This document shows, piece after piece, positions 41,851 through 52,124 of a stretch of DNA of 64,000 bases. The DNA is from Bactericera cockerelli. Lineage: Eukaryota; Arthropoda; Insecta; Hemiptera; Triozidae. Position 1 is the first letter of the stretch, and each line of letters begins with the position of its first letter. A program made the translations under genes and the position numbers. The stretch spans positions 18,326,810 to 18,390,809 of the forward strand of contig CM044967.1 of NCBI GenBank assembly GCA_024516035.1, written 5' to 3'. Below the pieces are notes generated by a model, which was given only the letters and a program-made list of their open reading frames with translations, did not search any database and was not told the DNA's origin.

Positions 41851-42080
41851 ATGGAAGATCATAATCCCGGCCAGCTGGTACAAGGGTTGCAATGGTCAAT
41901 GGGAGAGGTTTTCCTCAGATGTTGTTTACCATCAAAATCCCATTTCCTCACATCACTTGCTTTCCATTGTCCAAATAACCCTAAATATTTTTTTAAATAG
42001 GCAATTCCGGCAATCTTGCCAAACTACTTTGGAAAGTATGAATTCCTCGCCCGGTTTTTATTAAAGTTTTCTCCGTTATC

Positions 42081-42433
42081 TCTCCTCTGGTAGGTCTAAC
42101 GTTTTCATTTATCCTAATATACAGGGTATTGTCTCCTCTGGTAGGTGTAACATTTTCATTTATCCTAATATACAGGGTATTGTCTCCTCTGGTAGGTGTA
42201 ACGTTTTCTTAAATCCTAATATACAGGGTATTGTCTCCTCTGGTAGATGTAAAGTTTTCATTTATCCTAATATACAGGGTATTATCTCCTCTGGTAGGTG
42301 TAAAGTTTTCATTTATCCTAATATACAGGGTATTGTCTCCTCTGGTAGGTGCAACGTTTTCATTTATCCTAATATACAGGGTATTATCTCCTCTGGTAGG
42401 TGCAACGTTTTCATTTATCCTAATATACAGGAG
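42081..42433. repeat. 51-bp minisatellite, seven copies
   Basis: Unit contains tctcctctggtaggtgtaac, gttttcatttatcctaatat and acagggtattg; starts at 42081, 42132, 42183, 42234, 42285, 42336, 42387. Since 51 is divisible by 3 one frame stays open with a 17-residue period, which I regard as incidental. Confidence 0.95.
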
Positions 42434-42449
42434 GTGTTTTTTCTGCTAA

Positions 42450-42740
42450 TCTAGAGGTCGCAGGTTTGAAACTCAGTCGGGACATGGCAAGTTATCCTAC
42501 CACTCTTGAACAATGTTACAAATCAAAAATCTTTTCTAATTCATCGTGCAAGCTTTTCAGGGTAGATAGAATACTATAGCAGCGCTGCCCCTCTGTATTG
42601 CGAGGAATATTCTGTGTCGAAGATCTTCCTACCATTTGGATTTTGAACACCTAATAATACGTCTTGGGCTTACTGCTGGAAAAAGGAGTTATGAGACACA
42701 TTAGTCCTAATCGGGGACTTTATTTCATAATTATTATTAA
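42450..42740 (+). mobile_element. SINE-E, interrupted and head-truncated
   Basis: ctagaggtcgcaggtttgaa to gttatcctacca, then a 125-bp insert (42503-42627), then the E body resumes at tttggattttgaac and ends agtcctaatcgggga. The 7-bp direct repeat cctacca borders the insert. Confidence 0.8.
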
Positions 42741-42754
42741 AAAAAACTGTTGAA

Positions 42755-43090
42755 TCCCACTAACTCGAAATTGAAGTGCTATAAGCTTTATTTCGAGTTT
42801 TCATCGACCTCAGTAGCTTGATCCATAAGACAGCGGACTTTTAACCTGGAGGTCGGTGGTTCAAGTCCCGGTTTCAGCGTAGATTTAGGAAAACGAGTTT
42901 GAGAAGTTGTGATATCACGAAAGTGATTAACACAAATATGAGAACTAAACTAACTAACTAACTATTTCGAGTTTTCGAGAGTTTCGAGTTGTAAGTATTT
43001 CGAATAAGGAGCGAAGTTCGAGAGAGCCGTATAGAGTTCTTTCGAGTTATCGGAATTTTGCACCCATTGAAAGTTTGAGCGAGATTCTAC
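42755..43090. mobile_element. Palindromic MITE-like element carrying a SINE-A
   Basis: Repeated ttcgagtt/aactcgaa motifs run from ccactaactcgaaattgaag to gcgagattctactgtaat. The form resembles pogo-type MITEs with degenerate inverted ends. A SINE-A sits inside. Confidence 0.5.
42803..42963 (+). mobile_element. SINE-A with perfect 13-bp target duplication
   Basis: Body intact, tail ends in repeated aact. The duplication atttcgagttttc lies at 42790-42802 and 42964-42976. Confidence 0.93.
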
Positions 43091-43198
43091 TGTAATTAAA
43101 TAGAATCCCTGTAATATAAAAGTGATATAAAACTCCTAATAATAATTATTATTATAGACTGGTTGGAGGTTGGAGTTCAACAGAAGATATTTAGATTT

Positions 43199-43349
43199 AG
43201 ATCTATTGTGACCAGTTGATTCTGATTCCAGCCTCACGTGTTTGGAGGGAACAGAATTTTCATCGAAAAGTTTGTCCCAACCGGGAGTCAAACTTGGGAT
43301 CTCCGGACTACGGGTAGTAGTCACAACCATGACGCCACGGAGGCTGGCC
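43199..43349 (-). mobile_element. SINE-G head part
   Basis: Complement of the head: gggagtcaaacttgggatct, actacgggtagtagtcacaa, catgacgccacggaggctgg, and of gaaaattctgttccctcc. The central domain is absent. Confidence 0.78.
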
Positions 43350-43376
43350 TGCGTGGCGACAATAGGCCATGTTATA

Positions 43377-43588
43377 ATGATAATAATAATTATAATATCG
43401 TCTTATTAATGCTGCCCGATTAGGACTATTAAGTCCCATTATTCCAGCAGTAAGCCCAAGACGTATTATAATGTGGATGTCCCAAATGGGAGGATAACTT
43501 GTCATGTCCCGGCTGGGTTTCGAACCCGCGACCTCTGGAAACTCTGGATTCACAGAGTGCCGCCTTTACCTCTGAGCTACCGGGACAG
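43377..43588 (-). mobile_element. SINE-E
   Basis: Complement of all modules from the (aataat) tail to ctctgagctaccgggaca. Confidence 0.9.
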
Positions 43589-43601
43589 AATGATAATAAT
43601 C

Positions 43602-43855
43602 TTCTTCTTCTTCTTTCACTTTGCCTTTTCCCAAACCTACTTGGGGTCGGCATTTGTTCCATGAATCCTTTCCTTCCATATCTTTCTATTTAGTGCGTCC
43701 CCTTTTCTCCAGTCTTTCTCTCTTAGGTCTTCTTCAACTTTGTGTCTCCATCTCATCTTTGGTCTTCCTCTCTTTCTTTTACCGCCTATTTGAAGTTCAT
43801 GTATTCTCTTACTCACATAGTTTTCGTCTCTTCGCTCTCTATACAGAATGATAAT
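43602..43855 (-). pseudogene. 3' end of an RTE-like LINE with reverse transcriptase C-terminus
   Basis: A minus-strand frame encodes a C-terminal segment with VSKRIHELQIGGKRKRGRP, KMRWRHKVEEDLREKDW, GDALNRKIWKERIHG and ADPK. The KRGRPKxRW, DAxxRxxW and xxADP order is that of the conserved tail of RTE-clade and related endonuclease-reverse transcriptases. The frame then passes into the 3' tail gggaaaaggcaaagtgaaag and (gaa)n. Upstream RT and endonuclease domains are missing (5' truncation). Confidence 0.85.
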
Positions 43856-43869
43856 AATAATATCCAATA

Positions 43870-44600
43870 ATAATGGGAACTAATAAGAATAAATAAATGC
43901 CTGTTGCTAAATAAATATGGAATGAGTAAGCTTTTCATAAACTCTGTGAACAGCCCCGAGGCTTGAAGCAATTTTCATTCTACACCTCTCAATGTTTTCA
44001 CTTCTGAATGGGAGAAAGCCCGGAGGGAATGGGCGCAATACAAATAGGCTTGATCATGGCCTATTGACTTGACTTCCGGCATAGCTGAAAATTATAGCTC
44101 CCCGAAAAATACTCGTTGTGTGCAAGAAACGCCAGGATCACGTTTTATGGCTTTAATTGTGCATTGCATTGTCTGATTAATGGATATGTTCAATTGTTCA
44201 TATAGCATATTCCCCCCTTAAAAATGCATACATAATTATGTATATTTGACTCATATTCAATTTTAAGGGCCTTCAGCCAGCATGAAGAAATTGGTGATGA
44301 CTTAAAAATTAGAAAAAAAAAGGGAGCAGTAAATAGAAAAAAAAAGTCAATATTACTCTTTTTTTATCCCTAAAAAACAATTTCATGGTTGAGAACAATT
44401 TTTCTATTTGTATATTGTAATACTGTTTCAAATGTTTTGTAAATTATTTGTTCAATAAAGGCTATTTTATTTTATTTTATTTTTTTATTTTATTCAATAT
44501 ACATACTCGTATTATACGTACACAATACACCTTTTGTCGGTCAAGCAAGGTCTCGTCAGTTTTCTCTTGGGTTCTCGTCAGTTTTCTGATGCACACAAAT
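43870..44600. other. Unique-looking region
   Basis: No gene or repeat family recognised. It ends at a (ttta)n run near 44465. Confidence 0.4.
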
Positions 44601-44629
44601 ATCAGTTCAGAACGTCTCACCTATTCTCA

Positions 44630-45090
44630 CCCCCCCCCCCCCCGCCCCCCCCCCCTCTTCCCGACCTAACTTCCGCATTTTCTCACCCCGATTCTCCCCT
44701 TCTTTCTCTCTCTTTCTCTCTCTCTCTCTCCCCCCCCCCTACCTCTTCTCTTTCTCACTCCCTCCTTTTGATGCATATACCTAATTACACAGTTTTTCCA
44801 CGTCTTCTTTCGTCTCCCCCTCCTCTACTTCCTGTCACCTACTCTCTCTCTCTCTCTCTCTCTTCCTATATCTCTCTCACTTTCTCCCTCTCACCCTTCT
44901 TCTCTCTCTCTCTTTCTTTTTTTTCTTTTTTCTCCCTCTCTCTCTCTCTCTCCTATATCTCTCTCCTACAAAATGCCCTATGTCTCTCTCTCTCTCTCAC
45001 TTTCCTTCTTTCTCTCCTTCTCTCTCACACACACATAATGCCCTATTTCTTTCTCTCTATCTTCCTCTCTCTCTTTCCTTAGGAAATTCC
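44630..45090. repeat. Poly-C and CT-rich low-complexity tract
   Basis: C homopolymers at 44631-44655 and about 44731-44739, then long (tc)n stretches. A 182-codon Ser/Pro/Leu-rich frame across it is simple-sequence translation. Confidence 0.95.
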
Positions 45091-45154
45091 CTGTTGCTAT
45101 CCTTGTACATGTCCACACCATTGCAACTTTTACCATTTTTTTCCATCTAATGAC

Positions 45155-45228
45155 TTTATCAAGCAAAACGCTAGCTTTGCAACGCCAGGAAAAACAAATG
45201 ATTGCTACCCAAATAAATTAAGAAAAAT
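45155..45228 (+). pseudogene. LINE tail fragment
   Basis: ctagctttgcaacgccagga and aaaaacaaatg match the segment after the LINE C-terminus at 22.4 kb (gtagttttgcaacgccaaga). Confidence 0.45.
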
Positions 45229-45480
45229 TCATGCATCGGGTGGGATTCGAACCAAGGGATCTCTACTCCTGGATTACTAGACTAGCGTCTTAACCACTCG
45301 CACCGACCTCAGTAGCTTGATCGATAAGGCGGCGGACTTCTAACCTGGAGGTCGGTGGTTCAAGTCCCGGTTTCAGCGAAGATTTATAGTAAAGCGAGAT
45401 TGAGTAGTTGTGATATCACGAAAGTGATTAACACAAATATGATAATTTAACCACTCGCACTTGACTACAAATCCTTTCCC
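45229..45480 (-). mobile_element. SINE-B head interrupted by SINE-A
   Basis: ttcatgcatcgggtgggatt, cgaaccaagggatctc and cttaaccactcgcac, then SINE-A, then ttgactacaaatcc. The two parts rejoin to a normal SINE-B head. Confidence 0.85.
45304..45446 (+). mobile_element. SINE-A with 14-bp target duplication in SINE-B
   Basis: cgacctcagtagcttgatcg to aacacaaatatgataa. ttaaccactcgcac flanks it at 45290-45303 and 45447-45460. Confidence 0.93.
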
Positions 45481-45594
45481 TTTAAAGTTCAAAGTGTTTA
45501 ATAATAATAAAAACAGCAAGAACAATTACTAAGAACAATATTCATAATACGTACAATCTTATACATAATTTTATACATAGGTATGTATGTATAA

Positions 45595-45750
45595 GTCTGG
45601 CTGGGGGACTATAAACAGGGAGTAGACCAGCATTGGCTTGATTCTGGGGGCCCTTGTCAATTATTAGCCTCCTTGTGAAGACAGTGGTAGAACTGATGAG
45701 TCATTCCTCCACTGTCTGGCTACCATCGTTCACGATGATGATACATATGT
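45595..45750 (+). mobile_element. M retroposon, full length
   Basis: gtctggctgggggactataa, cagcattggcttgattctgg, ctggctaccatcgttcacga, (gat)n tail. Confidence 0.92.
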
Positions 45751-46290
45751 ATTGTAATTGTACCTTTATTATCAAAATACTTTTATGTCGAGCATTCGAA
45801 TTAAAAAAAAAATCGAATCCTAGACATACAAAAGTGTTTTGATAAGAAATTCACATTAGGATGTCAAATATAAATAACATGTTCAACTAATTGTACCTAT
45901 GTATACTAATAATAATAAAAATTCAGCCCCTCACACCTCTACAAAACAAACCACTTAGTAAAAGGGTCATTTGCCACCCCTGTGGTCACGCTGTGGGCAC
46001 AACGGTAAGTGTGTGCTTAAGCTTTGTGAATCCTGTGCCTGCTATAATCCCGTAATTAATTTTTTAATACCTCTGGCTTATGTGGTGATGTCGACTAGTC
46101 TCCTTTCAATGGGTAGTATAAATATTAAAATCTTTTCAAACAGGTTTAATCAGTGCAGGATTAACGAAACATTAGTTTCTCTTCTTTTACTTATTTAAGT
46201 ATAACTTTTGACGTTGACAGGGGTAGAACAGAAATGTTAACATCGTCTTTGCAACTTTCATATCATACTCTATGATATGGAATTTAAGAG

Positions 46291-46291
<1 letters not shown>

Positions 46292-46340
<49 letters not shown>

Positions 46341-46368
46341 CTTCTCTCTCTCTCCCTCTTTCTCTCTT
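46292..46368. repeat. (CT)n microsatellite
   Basis: Near-pure CT run with two short interruptions. Confidence 0.95.
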
Positions 46369-46438
46369 ATAAATATGATATTTAAAAAAAAATTAAAGTC
46401 TCCTCTTTACATACCTATCTACTTAATGGTTGTACTCA

Positions 46439-46495
46439 TGATCGATGAGGCGGCGGACTTGTAATCTAGCCGGTGGTTCGAGTCCCAAATTGAGC
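46439..46495 (+). mobile_element. SINE-A head fragment
   Basis: atgatcgatgaggcggcgga, cttgtaatct, ggtggttcgagtcccaaat. The tail is missing. Confidence 0.65.
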
Positions 46496-47400
46496 AAAAA
46501 AACGTACACAATACTCCCGTGATTACATATTATGAGATATTATCGGAAGTAATTATTTTTTTAGAAAAATGTTTGCAAGACCCTAACTTGAAATCATTTG
46601 TCCAAAAAAAATGTTGAAGCTATTATAAACCACCCATAGATCATTGTCTTCAAGTGAAACCCATTTCCAAAATTTGTAACACAGATCATTTGTAACACAA
46701 GTACGCATTCAATTGATATTTACACTTACCTACACAAATATGGTATATGGTAACTAAATTGCTCTAAACTAAATCAGGGTTGGAGCCCGGCGAATAAAAG
46801 AAAAAACACGCAATAACAACAAAACAAAATTACAAAACTATGTAGAAAACATAATTGAACTCACATCATAATAATAATAATATGTACAAAAAAACAATTA
46901 AAACATTAAACCCACCCTGGTACAAAACTAAAGTCAAGTATGTGAGGGCGATCAACGCGCTTTGTAAAACAAACAGTTTTAGTCCCCAACCTTCTGTGAA
47001 AGATTGTAGGGGCGGATAACTAATTAAATATTGGACTGTGGTGGAAAAAAAACTTTACCCAGAGGTGATTTGTGATCTTGGTTCAATGTTTTTTATTACT
47101 TTACAGTAAGGTATAGGAGCTCAGGAAGTATGAAGTATTTTTTACATATAGGTATAGGAACTTTTTTTCACATAGATATATAGGTATAAGAACTTAGGAA
47201 GTATGAAGTATTTTTTACATATAGCTATATACAATTATACATTGTACATAAATGTAAACTGAAATTGGTCGTTAATGTCGTTATTTTTCAAATTGTGGTG
47301 TGTACGTGTGTATTATTGTGTGTAGTTGTGTACAAAATATTTCATTAATGGTAAGTTGCAGAGTTATATATTTTGAAAAACATCGTCTGAATTCTATTAA

Positions 47401-47981
47401 CCCTAGCACTCCCAAGGGGGGGGCACAAAGTACCCACACCTAAAAAAAATGCTCGTAACTTTGATAATACAATACCAATTTGGCTGAAATTTCATGTAAT
47501 TGTCATCAGAAATATTGTTTTTCATATTCTAGTGTAGTTTTTTTTTCAAACGACAACGTGATTTTTTTCAATGTTTGTCAGAATTGTCCGACCAAATCGC
47601 TCCGGCCGGGATTCGAACCCGCAACCTACGAGCCAGTAGTCAAGCATGCTAACCACTAGACCACGGAGGTCGGCTCAAACAATTTACTTACTACAGAGAA
47701 ATTTACTCAAAGTTTAGAAATAAGTAAATAAGAAGTGTAAAAACCTGATTTCATTTGTTCAGAATTGATAAATTAGGAAAAGCCGTTAAATTGGCCTCAA
47801 ATTAAGAAATTAGTAAAAGAGAAGTGTAAAAACCTGATTTTATTTTTTCATTATTCATAAATAAAGAGAAACAATTGAAACTTTTAAATAAATCAAGATT
47901 TTTCTTTATTTTTCTATGTGGGTACTTTGTGCCCCCCCCTTGGGAGTATCTGTTACCTAACAAAGCTTGGGAGTGCTAGGG
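47401..47981. mobile_element. piggyBac-type non-autonomous element
   Basis: Flanked by TTAA (47397-47400 and 47982-47985) with 16-bp inverted ends ccctagcactcccaag. A second, 28-bp perfect inverted pair (cccaagggggggg, cacaaagtacccaca at 47411-47438; complement at 47917-47944) lies just inside. TTAA targets with CCC starts are the hallmark of piggyBac. The interior holds a SINE-I and a diverged direct repeat of agaagtgtaaaaacctgatt. No transposase. Confidence 0.9.
47583..47676 (-). mobile_element. SINE-I head inside the piggyBac-type element
   Basis: Complement: cgctccggccgggattcgaa, cccgcaacctacgagccagt, accactagaccacggaggtc, gg. Confidence 0.75.
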
Positions 47982-48290
47982 TTAAACCGTGTGTTTTTCT
48001 TAGGAAAAATTAAAATAGAAAAAATAAAGAAAATCTTAATAGAAAGAAAAAGGAAGATACCTACTCGAAATATGTTATAGTTAATGTTGACTCTCCCTGG
48101 CTAGAGGTTAGAGGTGACTTTTACCCTTTTATGATACATACCTATTGAAAATGTATTTATGTAAGTTTAATGTTTACCAGAAAATAACTTTCTGTATGCT
48201 GTATCTCACACACTATGTACATTGTATACTACAGGTACATTATGTAGATTTATTACTTCTCACTTTTTTGTTTTGATTGAACCATAACTA

Positions 48291-48421
48291 AGGGCGAAAT
48301 CAATAGATAAATTCTAATTCACATGTTATTGCTAAGCGTCGGTTTTCCCTATCTTATACAGTACGCAATCCGTGACTTAGCGCCACAGAGGTATAACAAA
48401 AACATTTATTAATTCCGTCCT
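48291..48421 (-). mobile_element. MITE-1 copy
   Basis: agggcgaaatcaatagataa, ttttccctatcttatacagt, gacttagcgccacagaggta, ttaattccgtcct. Confidence 0.82.
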
Positions 48422-48423
48422 AA

Positions 48424-48550
48424 ATCGTGCTCTTAAGTCATGACTGATAATTAGTTTTCCCATCTAAAACAAAACGCAATCGAACACAATACGCAAATCG
48501 AGACTTAGCTCCACAGAGGTTTTACAAAAACGTCTATTAATTCGGCCTTT
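48424..48550 (-). mobile_element. MITE-1 copy, left end degraded
   Basis: ttttcccatctaaaacaaaa, gacttagctccacagaggtt, acgtctattaattcggcctt. Same orientation as the preceding copy. Confidence 0.7.
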
Positions 48551-48580
48551 AATCTTAAAAGTTCTAAATAAAAATGCCAA

Positions 48581-48715
48581 TGGCCAAATTATAAAATGAG
48601 ATTACAACAAATAACGAATACTGTCCCCCTAATCCAAGATGTAATCCTGCGCTGTGACTGGTGGGAAGTCCGTCGATGTTACGGACGGCTTTCCCTTATC
48701 TGAAAATATTCTATT
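48581..48715 (+). mobile_element. MITE-2 copy, diverged
   Basis: ggccaaattataaaatgaga and gcgctgtgactggtgggaag match MITE-2. The right end is not clear. Confidence 0.55.
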
Positions 48716-48754
48716 TTAAGCAAAGTTAGAGTACTTACTTTCCTTTACTTTACG

Positions 48755-49112
48755 CCAGCCTCCGTGGCGTAACGGTTGTGACTACTGCCCGTAGTTCAGA
48801 GATCCTCAGTTTCATACCCGGTCGGAGCAGACTTTTCGAAGAAAACTCTGTTCCCCCGAATACGTAAGACTGGCATTTGCGGCCCTACCCAGACCGGGTG
48901 CGCTTATTATGGGTACCTGGTACGATTCCCCAGCAATGGGGGATAAAACCCTCGTCCTAATCCAGGACGTTAAATCAATAGAATCGTTGGCGTTCGGAAG
49001 GGCATCCAGCCGTAACACATGTGCCCCAACCAGCCAACCTCAACAAGGAGGTTGAATAGTGCCGACCCCAAGGTTTGGGTTTGGGAAAAGGCAAAGTGAA
49101 AGAAGCAGAAGA
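48755..49112 (+). mobile_element. SINE-G, full length
   Basis: tRNA-like head (gccagcctccgtggcgtaac, ggttgtgactactgcccgta), central domain (ggccctacccagaccgggtg, gggtacctggtacgattccc), a segment aaatcaatagaatcgttggc, then gaagggcatccagccgtaac and the tail gtgccgaccccaaggtttgg, gggaaaaggcaaagtgaaag. The last ~50 bp match the LINE 3' end at 43.6 kb. Confidence 0.85.
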
Positions 49113-49231
49113 AGTAGAAAAGTACTTACTTGACTTTGTTTCCAGAGTCCGCTGCGGTCACCAAATCATCATACTCTAGTCTTCCAATATACTGCGACCT
49201 GAAACAGTGATTACTCAAGATCAATAATTGT

Positions 49232-49446
49232 GCACTTGTGTCAAGTGGATAACGCGCTAGTCTCGTAATCCAGGTAGCATAGGGATCCGTTGGTTCGAAT
49301 CCCACCTAAAGCATGGATTTTTCCTCATTATATAATTTGAGTTTGTGACCACATAATAATAAGACTCTGGGGGTTAGGTGGTAGAAAATGCTTTAAGCAT
49401 TAACCTCGCCTGGTGGTTACCTTCCACTAAAGAGTGTTATTATAAT
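49232..49446 (+). mobile_element. SINE-B, full length
   Basis: tgtcaagtggataacgcgct, gttggttcgaatcccaccta, accacataataataagactc, ggtggttaccttccactaaa. Confidence 0.92.
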
Positions 49447-49462
49447 TATCTGAAAAATGTAG

Positions 49463-49770
49463 TCACCGTGGCAGAGTGAGTTAGCGTGCTAGGCATTGCA
49501 CTTACGGTGACCTGGGTTCGATCCCCAGCGGGGCAGGAATTTTTCTGCCCTGTACTTGGATGTTCGGGGTCCACTCATACCTCGTGAGGAAAAATGAGTA
49601 GTTACTTACTTGTATGAGTAACGACCAGTGGCGGCATTACCAGAGCAAAAAGAAATTAATGTAATAGAATAATTCGTAAAGTAAAGGAGGCTCTTAGTAA
49701 TGCTGCGCTACTCACAAAAATTGTGAAGAGGCCTTGAGCTTCACCACAAATAAACCATACATACATACAT
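49463..49770 (+). mobile_element. SINE-J copy with long body
   Basis: Head tagtcaccgtggcagagtga, ggcattgcacttacggtgac, B box gggttcgatccccagcg. Body has ccactcatacctcgtgagga and an inner inverted pair agtggcggcattaccagagc / gctcttagtaatgctgcgct, and ends in (cata)n. Confidence 0.75.
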
Positions 49771-50574
49771 AATTATCTGAAATACATATATGGGGACCTT
49801 GCCAAGCTGTTCCAAAATGGAAGAGATATTTTATTTGTAACATTTTAGAAATTTTTAAATAAAATATATTTATTTTTACTATTTTAAATACAGATAACAG
49901 TTTTAAAAAAAAAAAAAAATATCTGAAGTATTGTATGAAGGTTTGTTCCCTTATGTATCACTAGTAGTGTTGCGGCTAGCCCTGCGTAGCGGTGCGCGGT
50001 GTGAATTTGGACTTTTGACAATTTTCTTGGAATCGTACGTAGATTTCACTAGAGCTCATCTCCTATCAAACTGTTTTTTCAGAAACTGTTTGATCACAGT
50101 TTTGTGCGATTTAAACAAAATAATATTGTAATAACATGATAAATATTTTAATACTTTAAATACGTATGATATAGTAATTATGATGCGTTAAAACTCTTCT
50201 CTTAATCTCAACTCTACCAAAAGTTACAAGTTTACTCAATTATAAAAATAATGACACAAACACAAGTGGGTATTACTAAGCTACTCAGAAGAATTAAAAT
50301 ACCAACATCTCTGTATCTCTCGCTGATCTCCCAACATCTAAACTTGTGACCCTCTTTCACTCTATGACCTGCTTGTCATTTCCTTTCTCACGAGATGTTC
50401 TGGCAGATAAGTCACCTAGAAGACTTAAGACATTGTTGACAATGCTCACACAGTAGCGTAAATGTTACTCCAATGAAATAGTTGTATGTTCATTAATTTG
50501 TAAAACATAAAATTCGTCTCATACATACAGAGAAAACAGATTCACACAAACGAATCGTTTTGTAATATAAGACA

Positions 50575-50780
50575 TGTTTTATTATAAAATGATGCGTTTG
50601 TGTGTGTATGTTTAAAACGCTATAACTTGAGAAGCGCAAGTCGGATTGAGCTGAAATTTTGCATGGTTATCAATGACTGGCCCAGAACGATCATACGCTA
50701 TCCAAAAAGTCCATTTTCCAAAAGTTGAGCTTTTAATTAAGCTTATTCAAATACTAACATACGAGTATCTCGCAAAGTTA
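50575..50780 (+). mobile_element. Transposon relic with aaattttgcatgg signature
   Basis: aaacgctataacttgagaag, ggattgagctgaaattttgc and atggttatcaatgactggcc follow a block common near the ends of insect DNA transposons and Helitron-like repeats. Class uncertain. Confidence 0.45.
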
Positions 50781-51032
50781 GAAAAAAATTTTTTATATAT
50801 AAATAAGATATGTAGGTAGGATCTAGAACAAGCTCTTGCTGACATCCAAAGCTCGGAAATATAATACCCACCTGATCTTAGCCTCATTCCAGAAGTTATC
50901 ACGAATCACAAAAGTGATTAACACAAATATATATGATTAGTTTTAACTGGAGAACATTAAAAAAAAAAAAAAAAAAATAGCAGCTATATTTTCGTGCACA
51001 GAAAGCCAGCTTTAGTTGATGTGTAAATACAA

Positions 51033-51322
51033 ACCGACCTCAGTAGCTTGATCGAAAAGGCGGCGAACTTGTAACCTGGAGGTCGGTGTTTAAAGTCCCG
51101 GTTTTAGCATAGATTTAGTAAAGCTAGTTTATTTATTTATTTAACATTTTAATTGTTTGTAATACTTATGTATGTGAGGTAAAAAAAAGAACAAATTTTC
51201 AAATAAATAAAAATTAAAAAGAGGTACTGATAAAATAGGTGCCAAAATAGATAAAGTAGTTGTGAGTTTGAGTAGTTGTGATCACGAAAGTGAATAACAC
51301 AATAATATTATGACTTTTAAAG
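51033..51322 (+). mobile_element. SINE-A with ~125-bp internal insertion
   Basis: Head and spacer to aaagctagttta, then an AT-rich insert (about 51131-51257), then gagtttgagtagttgtgatc and the tail. The 12-bp repeat gtgtaaatacaa flanks the whole copy (51021-51032, 51323-51334). Confidence 0.8.
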
Positions 51323-51925
51323 GTGTAAATACAAGAAACAAAAACTTTTGGAGGCTTAGCGGTGTGAAATTAAAAGAATAAAATGCTGCAACTAAACGAG
51401 TTTTCTTATTAATATTATTTTAGGATTTTTAACAAAATTAGTTCCGGTAACTTGGAAACGTTTATTTTCGAGAGAAAGAAAAAGCTTTGTATAATGTATA
51501 GTATACCCATAAAATCCTTCAATTCTCCTTCTCTAGTGACGTATAAATTTTATTCGATTTGAACTTAACACTAATTTGAAATAAACTCTTTTTAATGTGG
51601 TCTCAAAAGGGTCTTCTTTGGAAAAAATATTTTTATCCCTCAAAAGTAAATAACAAAATTTCTTCTTCCTGTATTGTATATACAAATGGATTTGCAACTT
51701 TGCAGTTATCCATATCATGAAATTGCGAAGTAACACCACTTAGACCATGCATCTAATGTTCCACAAATCCACACACTCCCAGCGTGTAACACACTGTAAC
51801 TATTAAAGTAGGTATCTAATAAAGAAAGTCTAATAAATGGTGGATGTGCCTTCAGCACTTTTTCACATAACTTACCAAGTATCTTTTTCCTGATAAAAAA
51901 TTAATGTTTTTATTTTTTTTATTTT

Positions 51926-52075
51926 AGCCATGAAACAGCGGCTACTGTATAAGTGCAGTCTATATTGTAGATTGCCCATCCCGTAGTATGTCTCCGCTCT
52001 GATGGGCGAAAAGTGATACAATACTTCCCATTTAAGTGATGAGTCCACATGATGATTTGTAATTTGTAATTGTAT
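51926..52075 (-). mobile_element. SINE-H, 3' half
   Basis: tagccatgaaacagcggcta, cccatcccgtagtatgtctc, cgaaaagtgatacaatactt. The tRNA head is absent. Confidence 0.75.
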
Positions 52076-52124
52076 ATTTACGGGTCAAGTTCAGTGTAAA
52101 ATAAAACATTATCACAACAACTCA

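Noticed and set aside
43302..43867. Several overlapping frames on both strands around the LINE end
   Set aside because: Only the minus-strand frame with KRGRPKMRW is meaningful; the others are SINE-E and shadow translations.
44534..45082. A 182-codon Ser/Leu/Pro-rich frame
   Set aside because: It lies on C-run and CT-repeat sequence and has no domain.
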